From: Clostridia bacterium | GTDB lineage: Bacteria; Bacillota; Clostridia; Oscillospirales; Acutalibacteraceae | Length of the DNA stretch: 12,959 nucleotides | Assembly (NCBI GenBank): GCA_900755995.1 | Contig: CAAEIM010000210.1 | Location: 1-12,959, forward strand | Reading direction: 5' to 3' | In this document: piece after piece, positions 1 through 6,072 of the stretch | How positions within the stretch are numbered: the stretch's first letter is position 1 | Layout of the letters: each line of letters starts with the position of its first letter | Translations under genes and position numbers: made by a program | Notes under the pieces: model-generated | Database searches by the model: none | What the model saw: only the letters and a program-made list of their open reading frames with translations | What the model was told of the DNA's origin: nothing

Positions 1-1
1 A

Positions 2-1264
2 CGATGGGGAATAGACATCAGAGGCGGTGTTGAAGCAACATTCCAGCCTGCCAACGGTGTTGATGCTACTGATGAGCAGTTAGAGTCTGCAAAATCAATC
101 ATTGAGCTTCGTATGGTATCAGACGGTATTACCGACTATGAGCTTTACGCTGACTCAGCAAACGACAGAATTATTGTTCGTTTTCCATGGAAATCGGATG
201 AAAAGGATTTTGACCCCGCATCAGCTATTGAAGAAATTTCATCAACAGCTGAGCTTACATTCAGACCAGGCAAAAGCTATGAAACTACAGAAGTAGGTTC
301 AGACGGCGATCCTGTTTACAAAACACCTAAGGATGAAACAACAGAGGTTCTTATGAACGGCTCTCATGTAAAGTCTGCTCAGGCGGTTGTTAATCAGGAA
401 AACGGCGAATATGCTGTAAGCCTTGAGTTTGACGAGGAGGGCGCAAAGCTTTTCGGCGATATTACATCACAATACATAAATCAGACAATTTCCATCTGGA
501 TGGATGATGTTATGATTTCTGCACCTACAGTTAATGCAGCTATTACCGACGGCAAGGCTGAGATTACAGGTGATTTTGACGCAGAGTCTGCAACAGCTCT
601 TGCAAACAAAATCAGCGCAGGCGCACTTCCGTTCCAGCTTGAAACCGTAAGCTCAAGCAACATCAGCCCGACACTTGGTGAAAATTCACTTACTGCTATG
701 GCTTATGCTGCCGTTATTGCATTGGTAGTAATTGCATTAATTATGATTGTAATGTATCGTCTTACCGGATTTATCGCAGTAATATCACTTTTAGGTCAGA
801 TGGGACTTGCAGTTGCAGCCGTATCGGGATATTTCACAACAATTCCGTCATTCACAATGACACTTCCGGGTATTGCAGGTCTTATTCTTTCAATCGGTAT
901 GGGTGTTGACTGTAACGTAATTACGGCAGAGCGTATCAAGGAAGAATTGAGAATGGGCAGAACTCTTGACGGAGCTCTTGAACGTGGTACTAAGAATTCA
1001 CTTTCAGCTATTATCGACGGTAATATGACAGTTATTATTGTATCCGTTATTCTTATGCTTGTATTCGGTCCGTCAAATATTCTCTCAATTATCTTTGGTG
1101 AGTCCACAACCGGTACAATCTATTCATTCGGCTACACTCTCCTTGTTGGTGTAATTGCTAACTTTATTATGGGCGTATTCCTTACCCGTGTAATGCTCAG
1201 AAGTATTTCGGGCTTTAAGGTGTTCCGCAAAAAAGGCTTGTACGGAGGTGTTAAGAATGGCTAA
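2..1264 (+). CDS. secD: Protein translocase subunit SecD (5' end missing)
   Basis: SecD is an RND-type membrane subunit that, with SecF, uses the proton gradient to help pull preproteins through SecYEG. The frame is open from base 2 to the TAA at 1262-1264 (420 residues). The left edge cuts off only the first transmembrane helix and a short lead, because the first visible residues are RWGIDIRGGVEATF, matching the LDLRGG motif just after TM1. The extracytoplasmic P1 domain follows, then ISPTLGENSL before the helical bundle. Around nt 896-937 lies GMGVDCNVITAERI, equivalent to the canonical GMAVDANVLIxERI of transmembrane segment 4, with Cys in place of Ala next to the conserved Asp. The first ATG in this frame (113) is internal, so it is not the real start. 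The gene overlaps secF by 8 bases, which implies translational coupling. The family assignment is secure. Confidence 0.95.
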   Translation, partial: RWGIDIRGGVEATFQPANGVDATDEQLESAKSIIELRMVSDGITDYELYADSANDRIIVRFPWKSDEKDFDPASAIEEISSTAELTFRPGKSYETTEVGSDGDPVYKTPKDETTEVLMNGSHVKSAQAVVNQENGEYAVSLEFDEEGAKLFGDITSQYINQTISIWMDDVMISAPTVNAAITDGKAEITGDFDAESATALANKISAGALPFQLETVSSSNISPTLGENSLTAMAYAAVIALVVIALIMIVMYRLTGFIAVISLLGQMGLAVAAVSGYFTTIPSFTMTLPGIAGLILSIGMGVDCNVITAERIKEELRMGRTLDGALERGTKNSLSAIIDGNMTVIIVSVILMLVFGPSNILSIIFGESTTGTIYSFGYTLLVGVIANFIMGVFLTRVMLRSISGFKVFRKKGLYGGVKNG

Positions 1265-2261
1265 TGAAACCAAGGCAAAGGTTAACGGTGAGCTTTCTGT
1301 AGAAGGAATCAGCGAAAAGTACAACAATGGCAGAAAGATTATTGACTTTGCAGGTCACAGTAAAATTTTCTTTGGCATTTCCATTGCAATTATAGTAATC
1401 GGTATTCTGTGCAATATCATTTTCGGCACAACACTCGATATTCAGTTCTCGGGCGGTGCATCTGTAAAGTACAGCTATACTGCTGATATTTCCGAGAATG
1501 ACCTTACCGACTTTATTCAGTCACACACAGATGCTAAGATTTCAACATCATACTCAACAGATATGGTCGGCAGCACAGGACATAATGTTTCTGTTCAGTT
1601 CTCAGGCAACAATGCAATCGACACTAATATTCAGACCAACCTGCTTGACGACCTCAATAAGCAGTATCCTGACGCTGACTTCACAATTCTTGAGTCAGGC
1701 TCTATTGACGCTTCAATGGGCTTTAACTTCCTTTTAAAGTGTCTTGTAGCAGTTGCTATAGCAAGCGTACTTATGGTAATCTATGTAACAATCCGATTCA
1801 AAAAGATCGGCGGTCTTTCAGCAGGTGTAACCGCTCTTGTTGCGCTGTTCCACGATGTTGCTATGATTTACTTTATGTATGTAATTTTCAGAATGCCAAT
1901 CGATTCAAACTTTATCGCTGTTGTTCTTATGATTATCGGTTACTCACTTAACGATACAATCGTAATTTATGACCGTATCCGTGAGGTCAGAAAGAACCTT
2001 GGCAGAAAGACAGACGTTGGTTTGGTATTTAACCTCAGTGCTTCCAAGTCACTCAAGAGAACTATTGTAACATCTGTAACAACTCTCTCCGCAATTATTA
2101 TTGTGTATATTGTTGCTATTGTGTTTAATATTTCTTCTGTTCAGGCTTTTGCACTTCCAATGATTATCGGTATCATTTCAGGCTGCTATTCTTCACTTTG
2201 TATTGCAGGTCCTCTTTGGGTTCTTTGGCAGAGAAAGAAAAAGAACAGCAGCAAGAAATAA
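1257..2261 (+). CDS. secF: Protein translocase subunit SecF
   Basis: This is the partner of SecD in the SecDF secretion accessory complex of the cytoplasmic membrane. The protein has 334 residues, a normal length for a stand-alone SecF. A cytoplasmic N-terminal lead precedes TM1 (about residues 35-57), followed directly by LDIQFSGGASVKYSY, the SecF form of the DFxGG motif. A periplasmic domain comes next, then five more helices carrying LFHDV (about 197-201) and GYSLNDTIVIYDRI (about 228-241), the diagnostic TM4 motif with its conserved Asp and Asn. I chose ATG 1257 because GGAGG at 1244-1248 lies 8 bases upstream; the in-frame GTG at 1248 overlaps that Shine-Dalgarno sequence and is unlikely to be used. 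The C-terminus is a basic tail. A hairpin lies 30 bases downstream. Confidence 0.95.
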   Translation: MANETKAKVNGELSVEGISEKYNNGRKIIDFAGHSKIFFGISIAIIVIGILCNIIFGTTLDIQFSGGASVKYSYTADISENDLTDFIQSHTDAKISTSYSTDMVGSTGHNVSVQFSGNNAIDTNIQTNLLDDLNKQYPDADFTILESGSIDASMGFNFLLKCLVAVAIASVLMVIYVTIRFKKIGGLSAGVTALVALFHDVAMIYFMYVIFRMPIDSNFIAVVLMIIGYSLNDTIVIYDRIREVRKNLGRKTDVGLVFNLSASKSLKRTIVTSVTTLSAIIIVYIVAIVFNISSVQAFALPMIIGIISGCYSSLCIAGPLWVLWQRKKKNSSKK

Positions 2262-2291
2262 TGCTTTTGTTCTAAATTTTACTTAACAATT

Positions 2292-2325
2292 AAGGGCTGC
2301 GTTATATAAATTTTTCGCAGCCCTT
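2292..2325 (+). terminator. Hairpin terminator after secF
   Basis: AAGGGCTGCG (2292-2301) and CGCAGCCCTT (2316-2325) form a perfect 10-base-pair stem around an AT-rich 14-base loop. It starts 30 bases after the secF stop. The trailing T-run is weak (TGGTTTATG), so termination may be incomplete or need a factor. The loop itself ends in five Ts. Position and stem quality make it the natural end of the secDF unit. Confidence 0.7.
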
Positions 2326-2366
2326 TGGTTTATGCTAATGCAAAATATGGCAAACTAATATAAGAA

Positions 2367-2379
2367 ACTGCTTGGCAGT
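2367..2379. promoter_or_regulatory. Inverted repeat in znuA leader, possible operator
   Basis: ACTGC-TTG-GCAGT is a perfect 5-base inverted repeat with a 3-base centre, 26 bases upstream of the znuA ATG and just downstream of a TATAAG/TAATAT stretch (2356-2364) that could be a -10 element. A metal-responsive repressor could bind here, but the repeat does not resemble the Bacillus Zur box, and short repeats occur by chance. Treat it as a candidate only. Confidence 0.25.
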
Positions 2380-2404
2380 AAGAATTAAGCAACAGGAGTG
2401 TTTT

Positions 2405-3331
2405 ATGAAAAAAGTTTTTTCTCTGGTATTAGTGTTAATGTTAGCTTCACTTTCTTTGTTTACAGGCTGTTCTTCAGGTAATCAGAACAGCGAAGATTCC
2501 GATAAAATAAGCATAGTAACCTCAATTTTTCCGTACTATGATTTTACAAGAAATATTGTAGGAGATAAGGCAAATATTGAGCTTTTGCTTTCACCGGGCA
2601 ACGAGCCTCATCATTATGAACCGTCACCATCAGATATAGTGGCTATCGAGAAATGTGATATTTTTATTTATAACGGCGGTGAAAGTGATGAATGGGTAGA
2701 AAGCGTACTTGAATCACTCGAAAATAAGGACATCACCGTTTTAAAGATGGTTGACTATGTGGATTTGTTAAACGAGAGAAATCCCGACCACTCTGAGGGA
2801 GATGAACCTGACGAGCATATCTGGACTTCTGTGAGAAATTCCGAAAAGCTTACAAAGGCTATATATGAGGCTGTGGCTGAGAAGGACGCTGACAACAAGA
2901 CTTTTTACGAAAATAATACCACTGAATATCTTTCTGAGCTTGATGAGCTTGACCGTAAATTTATTGACATAGTTCAGAATAAAAAGCGTGACACAGTTGT
3001 GTTCGGCGACAGATTTCCGTTTCTTTATTTTATGACTGATTACGGCTTGAATTACGAGTGTGCCTTTCCGGGATGCAGCAGTGAAACCGAGCCGAGCCTT
3101 GATGTGGTTACACACCTCGTTAATTTTGTAAAAGGCGAAAACATTCCCGTTGTTCTGTATCTTGAAATGTCAAACGGAAAAACTGCCAATCTTATTGCTG
3201 ATGACACAGGAGCAAAAACCTTGCAGTTTTCTTCCTGCCATAACATTACAAAGGATGAGTTTGATAACGGAGAAACATACATTTCTTTAATGGAGAGAAA
3301 CAGCACCGTACTTGAGGAGGCGCTATCCTGA
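2405..3331 (+). CDS. znuA: Zinc/manganese ABC transporter substrate-binding lipoprotein (ZnuA-like)
   Basis: This is the extracellular, membrane-anchored receptor of a divalent metal importer (cluster 9 solute-binding protein). The protein has 308 residues. A lipoprotein signal peptide ends at LFTGC, with Cys22 as the predicted lipidated residue. The metal-site landmarks are PHHYEPSPSDI (His69/His70) and DEHIW (His138). The third position, normally a His in a HxAFxYF segment, reads FGDRFPFLYF (about 200-209). PGCSSETEPS (Cys224) and FSSCHN (Cys278, His279) lie near the other ligand positions. The long His-rich loop of many ZnuA proteins is missing; an acidic stretch with one His (about 126-138) lies in that area. 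ATG 2405 is preceded by AGGAG at 2394-2398; an upstream in-frame TTG at 2372 has no ribosome binding site. The stop overlaps the znuC start. Zinc is the more likely substrate, with manganese possible. Confidence 0.9.
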   Translation: MKKVFSLVLVLMLASLSLFTGCSSGNQNSEDSDKISIVTSIFPYYDFTRNIVGDKANIELLLSPGNEPHHYEPSPSDIVAIEKCDIFIYNGGESDEWVESVLESLENKDITVLKMVDYVDLLNERNPDHSEGDEPDEHIWTSVRNSEKLTKAIYEAVAEKDADNKTFYENNTTEYLSELDELDRKFIDIVQNKKRDTVVFGDRFPFLYFMTDYGLNYECAFPGCSSETEPSLDVVTHLVNFVKGENIPVVLYLEMSNGKTANLIADDTGAKTLQFSSCHNITKDEFDNGETYISLMERNSTVLEEALS

Positions 3332-4062
3332 TGGCTTTAATTGATTTTAATAAGGCGGCTATAGGCTATGACGGCAAAAGCGTTATATCTGATTTAACCT
3401 TTCAAATCAAGTCTAATGAATATGTGTGTATTGTAGGCGAAAACGGTTCGGGCAAAACCACCCTTATGAAATGCCTGCTCGGACTTATTCCACCTTTGTC
3501 GGGTAAAATAACCTTTGGTGACGGTCTTATGCAGAATGAAATAGGATATTTGCCGCAGAAAACCGTATTGCAAAAGGATTTTCCTGCGTCAGTTGAAGAA
3601 GTCGTACTCTCGGGCTGCCTTAATAAAAAGCATACTATGTTTTATTCAAGGGAGCAGAAGAAGATGGCTCAAAAAAATATGGAGCTTACCGGAATTGCCG
3701 ATATAAAGAAAAACTGTTTTCGTGAGCTTTCAGGCGGTCAGCAGCAGAGAGCACTGCTTGCCAGAGCACTGTGCGCCACAACCAAGCTTTTGATTCTTGA
3801 TGAACCCGTAACCGGACTTGACCCTGTTGCAAGCGCTGATATGTATGCTCTTGTAAAAAATCTTTATAATAACGGTATTACGGTAATTATGGTATCGCAC
3901 GATATTACTGCTGCGGTAAATAACGCCACAAGGATTCTTCACCTTTCAAAGGACGATTATTTCTTTGGCAGTACACATCAGTATCTTCACTCTGACATAG
4001 GCAAAAAGTTTTTGATTACCGATTGTCCCTGTGATGAGTGTCAGCATCATAATATTGTTTGA
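3331..4062 (+). CDS. znuC: Zinc/manganese ABC transporter ATP-binding protein (ZnuC-like)
   Basis: This is the cytoplasmic ATPase of the metal importer. Its 243 residues contain every expected ABC motif: Walker A GENGSGKTT (36-44), Q-loop region YLPQKT (about 73-78), signature LSGGQQQR (133-140), Walker B LLILDEP (153-159), D-loop GLDP, and the switch His190 in VSHD. The protein ends in a Cys/His cluster, DCPCDECQHHNIV (231-243), which could bind a metal ion. The ATG overlaps the znuA stop codon (TGATG), and GAGGAGG at 3314-3320 serves as ribosome binding site inside znuA. The ABC family call is certain; the metal specificity rests on its neighbours. Confidence 0.93.
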   Translation: MALIDFNKAAIGYDGKSVISDLTFQIKSNEYVCIVGENGSGKTTLMKCLLGLIPPLSGKITFGDGLMQNEIGYLPQKTVLQKDFPASVEEVVLSGCLNKKHTMFYSREQKKMAQKNMELTGIADIKKNCFRELSGGQQQRALLARALCATTKLLILDEPVTGLDPVASADMYALVKNLYNNGITVIMVSHDITAAVNNATRILHLSKDDYFFGSTHQYLHSDIGKKFLITDCPCDECQHHNIV

Positions 4063-4076
4063 GAGGGGGAAGTGCA

Positions 4077-4907
4077 ATGTTTGAAACTCTTTCAGAAATG
4101 TTTTCCTACGGATTTATTGTAAGAGCGTTTATAGTCGGAATTTTGGTATCGCTTTGCGCCGCACTTCTTGGCGTAACCCTTGTGCTCAAGCGTTATTCTA
4201 TGATAGGCGACGGACTCTCTCATGTGGGCTTCGGCGCTCTTGCCGTTGCGGCTTCGCTTAACCTTGCGCCCTTGGAGGTGGCGATACCTGTTATAATAGT
4301 CGCAGCCTTTCTGCTGCTCAGGCTTTCTGAGAAAAGCAAAATCCGAGGAGATGCCGCCATAGCCATTATCTCAAGCACTGCGCTTGCAATCGGCGTAGTG
4401 TGTGTAAGTATTTCAGGCGTGAATACCGACCTCAACTCGTATCTGTTCGGAAGTATTCTCGCCACAACTAATACTGACGCTGTTTTGTGTGCAATACTTG
4501 CCGCTGTTGTAATTGTAATCTTTGTTATATTCTACAACAAAATTTTTGCTGTTACCTTTGACGAGTCCTTTTCAAGGGCAACAGGACTGAAAACAGGCGT
4601 GTATAATACTGTTATCGCATTGCTCACTGCGCTTACAATAGTAATCGGTATGCGAATTATGGGTACGCTGCTTATTTCTGCTCTTATAATTTTTCCCGCA
4701 CTTTCTTCTATGAGGGTGTGTAAGAGGTTTAAGTCAGTTATAATCTGTTCAGGCGTTCTGTCGCTCATTTGCTTTTTTGTAGGAATGTACAGCTCATATG
4801 TTCTCGACACCCCTACAGGTGCAAGCGTAGTAATAGTTAATGCTATTGTTTTTGCCGTCTTTTGGTTTATTGAATTTTTAAGCACTAAGCTTAAAACACA
4901 TAATTAA
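4077..4907 (+). CDS. znuB: Zinc/manganese ABC transporter permease (ZnuB-like, ABC-3 family)
   Basis: This integral-membrane channel of the metal importer has 276 residues, the usual size for the ABC-3 permease family. The sequence is almost wholly hydrophobic, with about eight predicted helices. The N-terminal segment reads LGVTLVLKRYSMIGDGLSHV, the characteristic region after TM1 in ZnuB/MntB permeases. The central DESFSRATGLKTGVYN segment is the cytoplasmic coupling loop, followed by GMRIMGTLLISALIIFPA, another family hallmark. I chose ATG 4077 because AGGGGG at 4064-4069 sits at proper spacing; an in-frame TTG at 4059 inside the end of znuC lacks one. The gene lies 14 bases after znuC and ends the operon, facing the oppositely oriented DUF4363 gene 15 bases away. 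Confidence 0.93.
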   Translation: MFETLSEMFSYGFIVRAFIVGILVSLCAALLGVTLVLKRYSMIGDGLSHVGFGALAVAASLNLAPLEVAIPVIIVAAFLLLRLSEKSKIRGDAAIAIISSTALAIGVVCVSISGVNTDLNSYLFGSILATTNTDAVLCAILAAVVIVIFVIFYNKIFAVTFDESFSRATGLKTGVYNTVIALLTALTIVIGMRIMGTLLISALIIFPALSSMRVCKRFKSVIICSGVLSLICFFVGMYSSYVLDTPTGASVVIVNAIVFAVFWFIEFLSTKLKTHN

Positions 4908-4909
4908 AT

Positions 4910-4923
4910 ACCTGCGTTCAGGT
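4910..4923. terminator. Small hairpin between convergent znuB and DUF4363 gene
   Basis: ACCTG-CGTT-CAGGT is a perfect 5-base-pair stem with a 4-base loop, filling the 15-base gap between the two convergent stop codons. On the minus strand it is followed by TATTTAATT, and on the plus strand by CATAAAATATTTTC. It may be a weak bidirectional terminator, but the stem is short. Confidence 0.3.
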
Positions 4924-5303
4924 CATAAAATATTTTCTATTCCGACAAGCTCACTGTCCTTAATGGAGGTGAGCTTTTTCTTTATACCTGCACTTTCGGC
5001 AAGGTAATCATCGCTGCTGCCCGAAGAAATATATGATTGCATTTGCGACAGATTTACACTTATTTCATCTACATAGTCGTGAATAAGTAAAATATCAAAT
5101 ATGCTGAGATTCTTTTGCCATTTTTCCTCAGCTGAGCCGAGCACCTCGGCGGCATCGGCGTAGTTTCCATCTTCCGCTAAAACGTCGGCCCTTATAATTT
5201 CTTCATTGAGGCCGTCAATTTTGTTCGTTACATAATAAAATTCAAATAATCCCGTACCCAGAGCAGTGATTATAAAGAGTATTGCAATGTATATCCTTTT
5301 CAT
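4923..5303 (-). CDS. DUF4363 family membrane-anchored protein
   Basis: This small protein (126 residues) has an N-terminal hydrophobic helix (about residues 4-25, MKRIYIAILFIITALGTGLF) and an outward-facing helical domain rich in Glu, Asp and Ser. The domain resembles DUF4363, a family found in Firmicutes, often beside DUF421 genes. The ADVLAEDGNYADAAEVL segment (about 39-55) looks like a helical, TPR-like hairpin. No catalytic residues or Cys are visible, and the molecular function is unknown. The gene begins 1 base after the DUF421 stop, with AAAGGA at 5313-5318 inside the upstream gene as ribosome binding site, so the two are almost certainly co-translated. The family call comes from the pattern and the neighbour, not from a profile search. 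Confidence 0.75.
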   Translation of the reverse strand: MKRIYIAILFIITALGTGLFEFYYVTNKIDGLNEEIIRADVLAEDGNYADAAEVLGSAEEKWQKNLSIFDILLIHDYVDEISVNLSQMQSYISSGSSDDYLAESAGIKKKLTSIKDSELVGIENIL

Positions 5304-5304
5304 A

Positions 5305-5976
5305 TTACATATCCTTTGTAATTATTTTATAATTGCCGCCGCCGTCAAGCGTCATAATAAAAACATCATCCATATTTATGTTTTCCTGATATAAAATTTT
5401 ATCAACAGCCTGTCTGCTGCTGTTGCAAAGCCTTAGTGAGTTGTCAAGAATTACACCGTCGCTGATTACAACGGTTTCCAGCTTGTTGTCCTCAGCCTTT
5501 ATATTCAGATTTTCAAGCGTTACATTCCGCTTTTCGGGCTTTTGCAAAACGCTGATTTTTCCGTTAGTTTCTACTATGCAGTACTGCACCTCGTCAAGAG
5601 AAAAAATATCCTGCTGCCTTAGCTGAATACATAAATCCTCGGTGCTCATTCTCAGGCGCTTCATTTCATTTTGAAGCAGCCTGCCGTCCTCAATCACCAT
5701 TACGGGTGAGCCGCAGATCAGCTTTCTGAAACTTCGGCTTTTTAGCATAACAATACTTGCGATTATCTCACAGGCTATCAGAACCAGCACGGGGATAATT
5801 CCCGACAGCATTGGCTGAGAGGTGTTTGACATTGGTATTGCGGCGATGTCCGATACAATAAGCGTTACCACAAGCTCGCTCGGCTGCATATCACTTATCT
5901 GCCGCTTGCCCATCAGCCTGATTGCAAGTATTACAAAGGCATAAAGCAGCAGGGTTCTTATAATAGAAATAATCAT
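5305..5976 (-). CDS. DUF421 (YetF/YcaP-like) membrane protein
   Basis: This 223-residue protein has an N-terminal membrane part of about three helices followed by a cytosolic domain of about 140 residues. The segment MGKRQISDMQPSELVVTLIV (about 22-41) is the hallmark of DUF421. GSPVMVIEDGRLLQNEMKRL and DLCIQLRQQDIFSLDEVQY mark the YetF-type soluble domain. Biochemical function is not known for most members. Some DUF421 proteins of Bacillus (YetF; the 2Duf protein linked to the spoVA2mob operon) are associated with spore membranes, so location beside a ger operon is suggestive. I chose ATG at 5976 because CCGGTGA (complement of 5981-5987) sits at correct spacing and family proteins start near here. 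An upstream in-frame start at 6051 would add 25 residues unlike the family. Confidence 0.88.
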   Translation of the reverse strand: MIISIIRTLLLYAFVILAIRLMGKRQISDMQPSELVVTLIVSDIAAIPMSNTSQPMLSGIIPVLVLIACEIIASIVMLKSRSFRKLICGSPVMVIEDGRLLQNEMKRLRMSTEDLCIQLRQQDIFSLDEVQYCIVETNGKISVLQKPEKRNVTLENLNIKAEDNKLETVVISDGVILDNSLRLCNSSRQAVDKILYQENINMDDVFIMTLDGGGNYKIITKDM

Positions 5977-6010
5977 TTTATCACCGGTAATAATGTTTGC
6001 AATAAATGTA

Positions 6011-6016
6011 ATTATA
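6011..6016 (-). promoter_or_regulatory. Possible -10 element for the DUF421-DUF4363 unit
   Basis: Read on the minus strand this is a perfect TATAAT, 34 bases upstream of the DUF421 start codon. No convincing -35 hexamer lies 16-18 bases further upstream (ATTAAT or TTAATT), so this may be a weak or extended promoter. I found no clear match to sporulation sigma factor consensus in either direction of this 96-base divergent region. Confidence 0.25.
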
Positions 6017-6043
6017 TACAAATTTTCGGAATAATTAATCCGC

Positions 6044-6053
6044 CTTTGCAAAG
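6044..6053. promoter_or_regulatory. CTTTGCAAAG palindrome in the divergent region
   Basis: This perfect 10-base palindrome lies 19 bases upstream of the preferred gerA-type start. Its core TTTGCAA is repeated directly at 5996-6002, near the other gene's start. A dimeric regulator could use the two copies to control both directions, but a 10-base palindrome in AT-rich DNA can also arise by chance. Confidence 0.2.
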
Positions 6054-6063
6054 CCTAAATATT

Positions 6064-6069
6064 GGTGAT
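6064..6069 (+). promoter_or_regulatory. Ribosome binding site deciding a GTG start (GGTGAT)
   Basis: GGTGAT is followed by three bases (AGC) and then GTG at 6073. The divergent DUF421 gene uses the same arrangement: GGTGAT, three bases (AAA), then ATG. This supports GTG 6073 over the TTG at 6046, which lies inside the CTTTGCAAAG palindrome and has no Shine-Dalgarno sequence. Confidence 0.6.
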
Positions 6070-6072
6070 AGC

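Noticed and set aside
1248..1250. Alternative GTG start for secF
   Set aside because: It overlaps the GGAGG ribosome binding site at 1244-1248; ATG 1257 has correct spacing.
4532..4885. Minus-strand open frame of 117 residues within znuB
   Set aside because: It is antisense to a well-supported permease gene, with no ribosome binding site or recognisable domain noticed.
6046..6048. Alternative TTG start for the germination subunit A gene
   Set aside because: It has no Shine-Dalgarno sequence and lies inside the CTTTGCAAAG palindrome; GTG 6073 has GGTGAT at good spacing.
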